Assembly (NCBI GenBank): GCA_015179025.1
Contig: WHUX01000083.1
Span: 1-64,000, forward strand
From: Terfezia claveryi
Lineage: Eukaryota > Ascomycota > Pezizomycetes > Pezizales > Pezizaceae
Direction of reading: 5' to 3'
DNA length: 64,000 nt
The position numbers and the translations under genes were made by a program. The notes under the pieces were generated by a model that was not told where the DNA came from, searched no databases, and saw only the letters and a list, made by a program, of their open reading frames with translations. Shown here piece after piece: positions 45,169-56,161 of the stretch; position 1 is the first letter of the stretch, and each line of letters starts with the position of its first letter.

Positions 45169-46425
45169 CTACGTTGGATCGATTTGATTAGCCGGTATGG
45201 CACCTCATGGGCTCCCAGCCCCCAGCAATTACCCAACCTCCAGGGGCCAGGTTCGATGCCTGCCGTGCCCTCCCGACCCTAACAGACCTCACGGCCTTGC
45301 AGATATACCGCCGCGAAATAATTGACATCTTCCTAGCAACTGATGCCCTAGGTACAAGGCTCGGGGGCAACCTCGCCCTGACACGCCCTGCCCTGGTGGA
45401 GGCCCAAAGACACCTTAGGACAGCAAACACCGAACTAGCTGAGCTCAGGCTACCATTGCCAGAATGACTGACTGTCCAGAACCTAAACCGAGCTCTTGCC
45501 GCTCAGGCCCCAGCGTGCACCCCAGCCCCACAGAAAACAAGACTTGCCGGCCCCTCCAAAGTCCAATGGAGATCGGGCCTTGGGAAAACTCGGTCAATAT
45601 AAAACTCAATGGGAACGCAGCCAAGTTCCCCTCCATCCAGCACCAATTGTCATACATCTATGGCCTGCTTGAGGGCAAGGCCATGGACCAGTTTCAACCC
45701 TACGTTCAAAATATTGGCAACAACCTGACCGTCATCCCGGCCTTGCTGGCTATCCTCGACCGAGCCTTTGGTGACCCAGATCCCATGGGGACTGCCACCC
45801 GCACTTTGCAAACTCTCAAACAGAGAAACAACGAACTTTCAACCTACGTCGCCGAGTTGTACCTTGGGATGAAGAGCCAAACTCGGCCAGTTCAAGGAAG
45901 GCCTTGCCTATGAATTCAAACAGGCCTCGGTCTACTTTTCTGAGGTCACCACCTTGGAAGCTCTTATTGGCCAAGCTAGCAAGGTGGAACAGAAGATGGC
46001 CTGGTTTCGAGTGAACCCCGGGCTCCTCCAGCTACGAATACCAATAGATCACGCCCACTAATTACCATGATGGGTCACCAGTTCAATCTGCACCCCATAA
46101 CATCCGGCACACCCCGCCCCGGCCAACAAACCATCCCACCCCTCGTTTGCAGCTAGTGGAGCCACACCCATGGACTTGTCATCAGGACGACCCGCCTCAC
46201 CAGACGAACGAGACCGCTGTCGTGCTAATGGCTTGTGCATCGCTACTTCATCGCCCAATGTCCTATCTGTAAACCACGCCCCCTCGCAATCCATGCCACC
46301 GCCTCAGAGTCTGTTGCAATTGAAGAATCGGGAACAGCGGCGCTCCTTGCCTAATTGTTGATACTAGCAAGGGACCTGCCCTGGTTCATTTGTCTCTCCT
46401 TCCTATTCCTTCTGGAAGAGGAGGT
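45169..46425 (+). pseudogene. Chromovirus gag relic
   Basis: This starts with the primer-site sequence CTACGTTGGATCGATTTG. Gag homology to the element at 14011-15231 follows: YRREIIDIF, LEGKAMDQFQPYV, AILDRAFGDPDPMGTA, LSTYVAE, PMDLSSGRP and NGLCIA. A stop (about 45465) and at least one frame change near 45464-45570 break it, with another near 45870. The zinc knuckle is lost after CIA. The first bases of pol (ACTAGCAAGGGACCTGCCC, 46363-46381) can be aligned to the intact element, and similarity stops near 46425. Confidence 0.85.
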
Positions 46426-47430
46426 TATACAGTGGTAGTAAGAGAAGAGAGAGGAGAAGGAGAGTTTGCATACTAGCATACTAGTTATTTGGATAAATCT
46501 GTATACAAGTATAGTAATATGTAAAGGTATAGGTAGTAAAGTTAGTATAGTTAGTATATGAAAGTATTAATAGTAAAATAGCTAGGTACTACTATAGTTT
46601 GTAGTATTGGAGTGCTGTGGGAATGGAGATTCTGGAGCCTGGTAATTGACGTTCAGATTCGCAGTCATGCCCACCTTATTTGGTAAAGCAGTGAAGGTGC
46701 ATCTCTCCAGCCCTCATCCAACAGCGTAGATAATAATCCACCATGCACAAACCCAAGATACCTACAGACAAGATCCCCCAAGTAACACACCGTGACCATA
46801 GTTCGTCAAGAAAGATTATCGGTGGTGCCACATCCTCCCAGAACCAGAGAACTCCAGCAGTCAAACTAGTAGTTTGGTTGGTATCACTAAATCGGAAATG
46901 GGTCTAGACTCGGAGAAGGCTGGGTTGACTTTACTAGGGGTGGTTGGTAATGTATTCTTCAACTTCAATTTGATGCTCATGTAGCTTTGCAAGGAGGGTG
47001 TTGCCGATTGTGGACATGACTGCATACCGGTATGCTCCAGCCCCGAAGAAAAGTGTGGTGATGAGAGAGTCTGAACCCGGTTTTCTTTGTTTGATATTAT
47101 GCTGACGAGGGTATTGTTGTTAAGTATGACGGCTAGGTATAAAAATTCGAAACTCGGATGTGCCTACTAGAATCGTATTTGCCTGAAGAACTTATGTAAA
47201 AGATGGGCATGCGATTCGCTTAGTCCTGGTGGAGGATGATTGGAGTATTCTTTTGGTAGAAAATGGCTGCCGCGACACCTGCCTAATGCAGAATATGCCT
47301 AGGTAACGAAAAATTCATATGGGCTCCACGGCACCTAAGACTGTTAACGCAGTTGCACTCTGGTATGGAGCGCAGAGCGGCGCTAGTTATAATGCTAGTC
47401 GTACCGGCCGGCTAGGGAGATTCAACGTAG
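46426..47430. other. Spacer between two facing chromovirus relics
   Basis: I see no gene. AT-rich sequence with repeated TAGTATAG/GTAAAG words (46480-46600) is followed by mixed sequence. The last ten bases (TTCAACGTAG) are the primer-site stub of the inverted LTR. Confidence 0.4.
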
Positions 47431-47750
47431 TGTAACGGGGCAGGACCGGAGGGAGGGCAACCAGGGGGTACGACAGACTAGGTAAGGAGGAAGTGGGAAG
47501 GTCTCTGGATGGGGAAGACGGGCAAGGTTGGTAGCATAGTAGGACCTCTACGTGTGTGATGGGTTTAGCTGTAGCGGACAAGAGAGCGGGGGAGGCAAGG
47601 GCAGTGGAGGTGGATCCTGATTGTAAACGATGGGATCAAAAAAGAAGGAAAGAAGATGGCGCAGGCAAACAAGGGAATTATATGAGGCCCTAGTGGCCGC
47701 TCGTAGTACAAGAACAAATACCAGCAAACATGAAGGCACTGGTTTTGACA
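47431..47750 (-). repeat. LTR of second chromovirus subfamily (relic 2, inverted)
   Basis: On the plus strand TGTAACGGGGC...GGTTTTGACA, 320 bp, matching the reverse complement of 44849-45168 in patches (AGGCCCTAGTGG, the CTACGTGTGTGATGGG block). CAACGTAG on its left is the start of the primer site, so the rest of this element has been lost. Confidence 0.75.
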
Positions 47751-48109
47751 CTTAACATTTATGGAAAATATCCCTAGAAGTCAGATAAAGAGAAGGTGGC
47801 AGGAAACTATAAGTCAGTTTGACTTACAATTAGATTATATTAAGGGAAAAGTTAAATTATATAGCAAATTTATTGAGCAGAAGGATATATATACCTTACA
47901 CTCTCTTTAAGCTATTGTATTTGCAATATTCGTATTGTTCTTATGCATGTAAAAGTTAACATGAGGGAGGTGCAAACATAAGGAAAATACTGCTTGATTT
48001 CATACATTCCTTTTATATTTGTAGAAAATTCTATTTAGAGGATATAGCGACAGAAAGGGAGTCTCCTCAACAGTAGTTAACATATACAAACTAAAAGAAC
48101 CAAAGACGC
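47751..48109. other. AT-rich spacer, no gene seen
   Basis: AT-rich sequence with no coding signal; the part around 47820-47900 may be degraded retroelement. Confidence 0.35.
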
Positions 48110-48114
48110 CTTGC

Positions 48115-48762
48115 TCTGACCTCAGCTCTAATCGCATCTAGCCTAGCTCCGATCTCAGTATATCTAAGCTCAGCTCTGGCCTCAGCTCTGGCCTCAGCAG
48201 CTCTGAGCTCAGTAAACTTTCCATCAAGCTTCGTTTGAAATTGTTCCTGCAGTTGCCATATTCCTACCAACTATGAAGTATCAATTAGTAACTTCAGAGT
48301 GTATATACAAACCTGAGGCATTACTAACGCCAGAAATACCATATACCACCATGAACCCTTGGTGCGTCCGGACGTATGAGTGCATTTCCCCTTGCTGCAT
48401 CCGGACGTATGAGTGAAGTTCCCCCTTATCGGATAGCCAATGATTATACGAATGGGCGTTCTATGCCTACATATATCTTAGGATGTCACCTGTAAATCAC
48501 TCTCCATTGTATTGCACTTACCTGCGTATTCACTCGCCTTCGCAACAATTTCCCGAGGAGTCCAACATACCGATGGCCTTTGATAGACTGGTTGAGCATT
48601 GCTGACGAAGCGGACAGAAACGAGACTGGAGAGAGTACGTAGACAGGATCGCTGGGATGGGGGGAGAATGTATGTAGACAGGATCCCTGGGGAGAGAATG
48701 AAAAGCAGTAAAAAAAGGGAGGATGGAGGGTTTATATAGGCGTTTGCATCGGCTGGCAGCAC
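48115..48762 (-). CDS. Possible small coiled-coil protein gene (tentative)
   Basis: Two pieces on the minus strand look like exons. The first is 48762-48522: a hydrophobic start, then RTLSSLVSVRFVSNAQPVYQ and EIVAKASEYAG, before a good donor CAG/GTAAGTG. The second, about 48272-48115, gives WQLQEQFQTKLDGKFTELRA and then Ala/Arg/Glu repeats (AEARAEARAELRYTEIGARL), a strong coiled coil. The N-terminus could be a mitochondrial signal. The DNA of the coil is a run of CTCAGCTCTGGC-type repeats. Acceptor and phase between the pieces are not settled. I do not recognise a family. Confidence 0.35.
48360..48422. repeat. Two imperfect 30-bp direct repeats
   Basis: TGCGTCCGGACGTATGAGTG and a copy with TGCATCCGGACGTATGAGTG follow each other, each followed or preceded by CCCTTG or CCCCTTGC. 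They lie in the presumed intron of the tentative gene 48115-48762. Confidence 0.6.
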
Positions 48763-48995
48763 TAAGCCAAGGCGGGACAGTACATGTTATGAAGGCTCAG
48801 GTGTCGAAGGTTGAAGGTAGGAAAGCTTAGGTAGACGGTCATCTTGAGACGCTGCCAAGAGCTGAGGGGGAGGAACCAGTTGTTTTGGTTGAGCTGTTTT
48901 GGAACAAGACAAGTGAAGGAAAGCATTGTGGCTGACTCATAGTCATAGCTTGTAAGCCTAGATACGGCCTATTACCTCTTTCGAGGGGCTTGTGC

Positions 48996-49052
48996 CAACC
49001 AGACTAGTCCTATTACAGCGTAGCGAAACGCAGAGTACCACTAGTCTGGTTG
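48996..49052. repeat. Mini inverted-repeat element (57 bp)
   Basis: CAACCAGACTAGT (48996-49008) faces ACTAGTCTGGTTG (49040-49052), a perfect 13-bp inverted repeat with a 31-bp centre. GAGTACCAC occurs on both sides of the right arm. Same family as 33946-33998 and 50876-50935. Confidence 0.75.
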
Positions 49053-52000
49053 AGTACCACAGCTATTTGACATATTTTTGCATTTAAGTTTTGCGGCCAA
49101 AAAAAGTCTCTTTGTTGATACCATTTCTATACATAGACATCATACATAGTCGTGGCCACGTGCATATATAGGTATGTACCCACATTACTCCCATATAGCA
49201 AGATTGTACATCGAATAAATTTGGCATATTTATAGTCAGACGAACTATTTCTTTCAATTGGACATTCCATGTTTTCATTTTCATGGTTGGGTTTTTAATG
49301 TTCCAAACGTTCAATATTCCATTTCTTCTGAGTAATCACCGTGCAGACATCGGATTTCGAATCTCACAGATGTGCACCACGATGGTTGAAAAGTACATCT
49401 CAAAATGCCTTCTGTATGCAGCATTTGAGCATTGTGAATACTTGCTTTTGCAATTGCAACATGTGCGAATGGATCCGATAGCGCTCAAGGAAAACATCAC
49501 GTCCTCACTCTCTAATTCCTGACTAAGCGTATGGTTGGCCAGATGAAGACTAGATCCTCCATTCTCTATAGCATTTCAATTGTAGGCCTTGGTACATATC
49601 CGATCTCGCTCTTCGCTGAGATCCAGATTCTTTAGATATCTAAGGCCTCTTGTTTTTGCACCCAGCCTCAAAGTTCTGCTTTTCTTGCCAGAATTTTCCA
49701 ATATTGAAATATCATTTTCGCTTGGTTTTCCAAACCGTTACCATTTTCGCAGTAAGACACGGGAAAGACTGCTCACGGGCGGACGGCAAAGCAACATCGG
49801 TAAACGAAAAACGTTACGTATGCCGGATTAGAAATCTCGCACTCCATGGCGGACGACCAAGGTGGTGCCAGAAGATTTGGCTGCAACTCGACATCCCTAG
49901 AAAAATTTTAGCACCAAGAGAAACAAATGACCAGAGCACAGAGTAGGGCACTCGGGATTAATCCTTTGAAGGTAAACAAATGGAAGAGTTAAGCTTAGTC
50001 CTCTCCGTTTTTTTTTTTTCTAACGTTGCGAATACTGCTTGCAGGAGCTAAAACTAGGAAAGTAGCCTATTATTCTGATCATAAAGGTTCTAAAGTTTTT
50101 TGGCTTGGCATGCCTTTACCCAGGCAGCAATAATTCGTTTCAAAATCAGTCTCATTCAGGCTGTTTATATCGAACCATAGGTCCTGCAGGGCCCACTATA
50201 TTTGATTCGAATTGAATGTCCCTTTAGTTTAGTGCATGCAGTGCCCTTATACACCTGCAACTAAAATCATGCCCAATAATATAGGTGGAATTGAGATTAA
50301 TATAAGCTGCTTAGTACCTACCTCTCAGCCCATCACAAAGAGCGTAGGAGCTCTCAAGAATCGGTCAATTTAGAGCACCTCTTCTGGATTTGCCCGGTAC
50401 AGCAAAGTTATTTCGGTTATTTCTGTATGCCAGGAAGGTTGGCGAGACCGCCATCCAGAATAATTACGCAATTCTCCATCTTCATTTTCGGGTTCTTATT
50501 AAGAATTCCTCCAAACGCCCGCCGATTTCCGAGAATAGAGTAGAAGTATATGCAATATATTGAGTACATGTAAACATGCATGAATCGAAACACATATGAA
50601 TATCCTACTTCTTTGTGCAGAAGAGTCGGTACCTAAGTGTCATTGTTTCCACGAATAAAGACGCAGGGAGCGGTGAATTGAGAAGGACATTGCATTTTTT
50701 TGGAGTTGGAGTACTCATTTGCTTCAGTAGGCTACGGTATGCAAAAGGTATATTTACATTTAGGTTATAGGTTGCAATTTGTGAGCTTGGCTAATAAAGG
50801 CAGAATAAGTAGCACGAAAAAGAAAATAGAGTAGGTGCCCCGAGGCTGAGATGCACCGTTGTGACTGATAAAGGGTAGTCTGGTTGGTTTGGTTGGATAA
50901 AGAGCGAAGGTACATAGTCTCTATGAACCAGACTAGTCTCTACATATGTGGACTAGGACAAAATACAACTAACAAAGGAAGGCTTTAGAAGCTCCCGGCT
51001 TCTCCGGTGGCTAAGTTTGTTTCCTAGTCCCCTGGAAGCTTTACCTAGTAGATAACAGGACATTAACAAATAGTGGTATATCCCGGAATAAAGAAAAGGC
51101 GATGCCCGGTGTCAGAGGATCTCTCTGAGTGTGTACCTGTGAGGTGTGAAGTCAGATTCAGCCGCCTCTGCTAGATATTTCGAGGCCAAGGAGAATAATC
51201 CCCTATGAATAGCCGTATCTTCGTCCCAATGCTTGGGCCCATTGGGCCAATGATAGATAGTTGTCAGGAGGATCGTGCAGGATCCCCATGTCCAGGTTAT
51301 GCGAGTAATACTGAAAAGCACCACCTACGTTGTGCGACTGAATTGAATTGCGCACGGGCAATTGTAAAGTAATTGACACCCTGGTGATTTTGTGGGGCTT
51401 CACCTTCTCAGGCCAAGCTTGCATGAAATATGTTTCTCACACGCCTCGCCTATGTCTCTACCACTTTTCCATCGAAAATCATCCTGCAGCCCGGTGATAA
51501 TGAGCTATCAACACCAAAAGAGAACATGGGGGGCGTCAACATCCCCTCTGTCAGTGTCGGTGTAATTTCCCCTGATTCTCTTTATTAGATCGCCTATACT
51601 AACCGCGATGGATACATTGGAACCGGGACTTGTCCTAGTAGAGGAATTTTGTCGTTGTCTGGATGGAGTGCAAGCTAGGGCCATGTCTTCCTAGCTCTCG
51701 TCCCCGTTGAATCCACTCTCGTGCAAGTACGTTGCAGCAGAGCCGACATCATCATACTTCGCCTGCCCCTACTAGTACTCTTGTACCGTTGACCCTTCAC
51801 GATATGCAATGTTGCACATCCCTGTCCGGCACATGTGGAGACCAAAGGGTCCTGCCACGCACATTTGGATCGAGGGCCGTCATCGCTGCATTATCGGGTG
51901 GTCACAAGTCGTTGTTGCTACGAAGGTGAACTATGCAAGCTTCAAGCGCTGATCTGGCCCTATAGAGTTCGGTAGTAGATACCGGATCTATAGAGAAAGG

Positions 52001-52910
52001 AGGCTTCCGGATGTGCCAGAGCAGCAAAAGGGCGGCAGAACGTTCAAGGGAAGCAGGCAGACAGACAAACGAGAAAAGGGGGGTATTGGCGAGGGAGAAA
52101 AGTAGAAGGGCCGGTGGGGAAAACCAATATCTCGGGAAACCAGGGTTGCTAGGACAATATGCAGGTTACAATTGGGTTTAGGCATGCGTTATTGTGATAA
52201 TTCATTGAACTTAAAAGCCATCCTGGGTTTTTTTTTTTCTCTCGTTTTAGGCTGGGTCATCGGGAGATTTAACTAACTAACAGCCGGGCGAAATAAACTG
52301 CAACTTGGATGGTTTTTGCGATCTAGAGACAGCCAATTGCAACCACACCACCACACCACCCGAGGAGTCTATTCTACATATGTTTTGGGTAGTGCCTCAG
52401 GGGGGTCAAGTTGGTGTCGTGGAGCGGAGCGGAGCGGAGGAGGGGTCGAGGTCGTGTGCGTGTGAAGTTATATATCTTGACATGCCGTCTCCACAACCTA
52501 GCACGACGTACAGCTCTTATTTGCGTCTTCGAAAGTTCCATCTCCAATCAATTACGTCTATTTACGGGCCCATTCATATAACATTCATATAATCAGATGT
52601 ATACCCAGTGAACTTCTACGAGGCGTGATCAGAATAGCGGTCAATTGCCTTTTGTCTTACTCCCGAATTGTGGAACCACCTCCCAACCTGAACCCTATCA
52701 GCTCGAACTCTGTTGGCATCGCTGCTATTCATTGAGTTCTGTGCCCGTGGCCCAACTGTGTTTCCATCTCTGAACGATTCCATATAAACCAATCCGCCCA
52801 CGCCCATACTGGTTTCATCGGCACCATACGGTCTCTGAATCGCCTATATATTACACATCCTAGACCCTCCCACTCCATTACTCCTCGAGTCACTCCTACA
52901 ACAAAACAAT
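49053..52910. other. Gene-poor stretch and promoter of the cysteine-rich gene
   Basis: I find no supported gene in 3.9 kb; open frames are under 100 codons and overlap without pattern. It includes a T-run near 50009-50018, a third mini inverted repeat (50876-50935) and, at 52844-52850, a TATATAT box about 65 bp upstream of the cysteine-rich gene, followed by a C/T-rich leader with CAACAAAACAAT before the ATG. Confidence 0.45.
50876..50935. repeat. Mini inverted-repeat element, opposite polarity (60 bp)
   Basis: TAGTCTGGTT (50876-50885) faces AACCAGACTA (50926-50935). The arms are the same word as in the other two copies but point the other way, so the outside and inside are exchanged. Confidence 0.65.
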
Positions 52911-53390
52911 ATGTGCATCTTCTACGTTACTCGCTTCTCTTGCGGCCACTACCGCCCTGGTTACCGCCTCTGCAACCTCATCACGGCCGAGGAGGTTCAG
53001 TGGATCAAAGAGAACAACGACTTCTTGACAATCATCAACAACTGTCAAGATTTCAACGGCAAGCAGAACATCAAGCCGAATCCCAGACTTTGCGGCGATC
53101 GTTGCGAGGTAGCTTATACAAAGGCTATGAGTAATGGCTGGAGATGCTGCGATTGCACTCTCCGCCGTACTGCTCAGGACCAAATGTGTGGCTGTGGGCA
53201 CCACTTCTGTGGAATCGCATGCTATGCTCTGGGGCCGGACGAGAAGGCAATAATGTCCGACCGCTACGAACAAAGCGTTACTCTACCAATGGAGATCCGA
53301 CCTGTGAAACGATGGGGTTCCTTTACTGGGCAATCGACTGGATTCAGGTGGTCGATGAATTCCAGTGGCAGCGACAAATCTTCTCGTTAG
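52911..53390 (+). CDS. Small cysteine-rich protein, unknown function
   Basis: A single exon of 159 residues. It is cysteine- and histidine-rich: an N-terminal CX8C with CGHYRPGYRLC, and a central cluster CGDRC...WRCCDC...MCGCGHHFCGIAC that could bind zinc. There is no signal peptide, so a cytosolic or nuclear protein is likelier than a secreted effector. The start is supported by a TATATAT box 60-65 bp upstream, a C/T-rich leader, and ACAATATGTG context. GC content and codon use differ clearly from the AT-rich flanks. I do not recognise a named family; similar short Cys-rich proteins are common and uncharacterised in filamentous fungi. Confidence 0.8.
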   Translation: MCIFYVTRFSCGHYRPGYRLCNLITAEEVQWIKENNDFLTIINNCQDFNGKQNIKPNPRLCGDRCEVAYTKAMSNGWRCCDCTLRRTAQDQMCGCGHHFCGIACYALGPDEKAIMSDRYEQSVTLPMEIRPVKRWGSFTGQSTGFRWSMNSSGSDKSSR

Positions 53391-56161
53391 ACTCGGCTTC
53401 GTCTTCTCGCGACTAAGTTTCTACGATTGGCGGCCTTTCTCATAACTCTTTGGTAAACGGCGTTTGTTCTAGCGGTAATACCACATCTGATTTACATGAT
53501 TTTTACCCTCTACAATACCACCACAATAACGATAATTCGAGTTGAAGTTGCTCATCACCAACTCATCAACAACTACATCATATGCGTTAGACAAAAATCG
53601 TGCTCTTTTTTTTTCCATATCATCGGTGTTGCAGTGTTTGTGCACATTTTTTCCCATGTTACTATCTTCAGCAAGGCGTACTACTCTTTTTACCGGGGTC
53701 AGGTGGTTACATTCTGGTGCGACGAAAGAGGGGGCGTACAATGGTTATTTGCTTAAGAATTTCTTTTTAGTACATTTCCTCTCTTGTCTTGCTACATTTG
53801 ATAGTCGATTTGCATACCTGCATCTCGTTTATATTACTCCCGAAGCCAACATTTCGTGCAGGGTGATAGAATGCTTTCGTTTGCTTTTTCGCCTACCACT
53901 CTTCATATTGTGGAGGACTTGCACTACAGGTGTCAAGCAAGGATGACTGGGTATGAGAGGGGAAATGCACTTCTCCCGTCTTGCCAGTATCTTTGCTTTT
54001 TCCTCTGGCAGTTTCCCTCGCATGGGGAGACACTATGCAGGGCCTCAGTGATGGATGTTTGCTAGGATATCGAGGGAAGATTACTCAATGTATCTTTTAT
54101 ATGTGAGATGGAGAGGAGGATATGTATCGCTGAATATACTGAAGTGGAAGGCGAAACATTGGATGGTAGACGAAGTAGGGCTGATGTTTGGATGATTACA
54201 CACGACAGTAGGATACTTGGGTTTGATCAGGGGGGCTTTTTCAAATAGTTGCATGCATATACACGGGTTTTCTTCTTTCCTGTTCACAAACACCTATAGC
54301 CGCGTACATTGTGATGTGCATTCGGATATTACGCTGTAGATACCTATCAGTGGCTTAGATAGCTCCTTCTGCGGAGGCTTCCTGCCGTTGCGTTCGCGTT
54401 CATGCAATGGGACTCGGCTTGGCTCAATGCTCATACCCGTTTTAGTTTGGTTTGCGGGTGTTATCAGCGATGCGGGCTGAGGAATGGGGTGAAGAGTGGA
54501 GCTCAAACTTGCTTTGCTTGACTCCTGCATGTTAAGGTTACCCATTTGGACTACGCAAGCAGCGCCGTTTGATTCATTTCGTGGGGATGTCTGTCTCGGT
54601 AGCGGCATGGGGATTGAAGAAGATGAGGTAGATTACGGGGTGGGAATACTTGTGTGGTAATTGGTGATGCATAAGTGGATTTGTAATTTCAAGTACCTAC
54701 ATACTTCATATACCTATTCATACATAGTGATCTACAGCTAAGTATGGGGGGATACACACTCAATATGGGGTTGTTGTACGGTATCGTGTGCAGTTGCACA
54801 GACGGGGTGCTGTGCATACATGTGCATGTGCGAATGTGACGTTCAATTCTTCCGTTTTGAAACGTGAAATGTCTTGAACTTTTTGACTGGTTGAGGGCTC
54901 AGGTCAAGTGAGCAGCAGACTATTTTGAGTGTGACCGAGCCTATCTTAAAAATATATTATGCCAAACCACACAGAGCACAGAGTACCATACCATACAATT
55001 AGTAATGAGCATTGGCTTTTAGACGCCTAATTTATGTCGTGCTGAAGCTAGAGGCCAGTACCTAACTGCGTAAAACAAAGCCTTACTTTGCAATATAGGC
55101 CTTGCTTCCAAACACTTTGGTATGTACTCATTATACAGGGCTATCAGATCTAGCTGAATTTTGCTAGAGTATTTTGGTATCTTTATCCCCTCAAATGCCG
55201 AATATTTTTTTATGCAATTTTTTTACGTAGCTGTCTCGCCACCCTGGTGCCTGGTGCCTTTATAACTTTAGTGGCCTGGCTAAAAGAAAATATAAAAATA
55301 AATTGGGGGTTTGCAGGACCCGTCCACATCCCACGCTGCACAATAAAGCTCAATTACCTAATCGAACCCGTACCACGAGGGGTTGTGCTACCATTTTTTT
55401 TTGGTCTGGCTAGGTGCAACTTGTGCTCCAAGAACTTGTGTACGGGTAGTCTGGAGATCAGGCACTGGTTGTTTATGCCAGAGGGAGTTACTTCTGTACT
55501 CCGTACTTAAATATGATTGGCTAAAAGTACGAGTGGAATTAGTGTTATCCAGTGGATCAGATCAACGGACATCTAGTCTGGTTGGTCGATATGTAAGTGG
55601 AATGAGGCCATAGTACGAAGTAGATGCTGCTGCCGTTGGCCGCTGCTTGTTTGATTTAGAGTTGCAGATACTGCATGTAGTTACGGAGTACTGCAAAAAC
55701 TCGGAAGTAAGACCCCCGGTTCAAACTAATCTATATGCACAAGTCAGCCTCGTACTATGTAATCAGACTGTTGTCTATGGGGGGAATTTGCGAGGTCACT
55801 AGTCTGGCTTGAACAACTACAAAAATATTAGCACAGGTTACTAATACTAATTCTGCATAAACAATGCAACAGAATGTGGGTCTAGGTAGAATCAGTATGT
55901 GTATGAGGTATATAGCAACCACCACTACGAGATCGGTTTTGCAGTACATGAAGTTACATATGCATGTGCATGAAGCTACATCGTATGCATGCATATCGCA
56001 TTAATTATCTCCAAATTCAGTCCCGTGACCTACAGTCGAGCTTACCCCATTCCGGGTATGCAAATACGCGAGCTACACTACAGCTCCAAGCACCGATTCG
56101 ACAGCAGTGAAAAATACCACCTTAACTATTGAACCCCAGCGAGGGAGCAGGTGGGGGCAAG
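53391..56161. other. Intergenic region, no gene seen
   Basis: Open frames here (for example 53542-53946 and the minus-strand frame 54608-54294) lack recognisable domains. Copies of the dispersed TAGTCTGG motif occur at 55574-55585 and near 55800. Alternating purine-pyrimidine (CATGCATGTGCATG-like) words occur near 54830 and 55960-55990. Confidence 0.4.

Noticed and set aside
54294..54608. 104-codon open frame on the minus strand
   Set aside because: It has no domain, is low in conserved-looking residues, and lies in AT-rich intergenic DNA.
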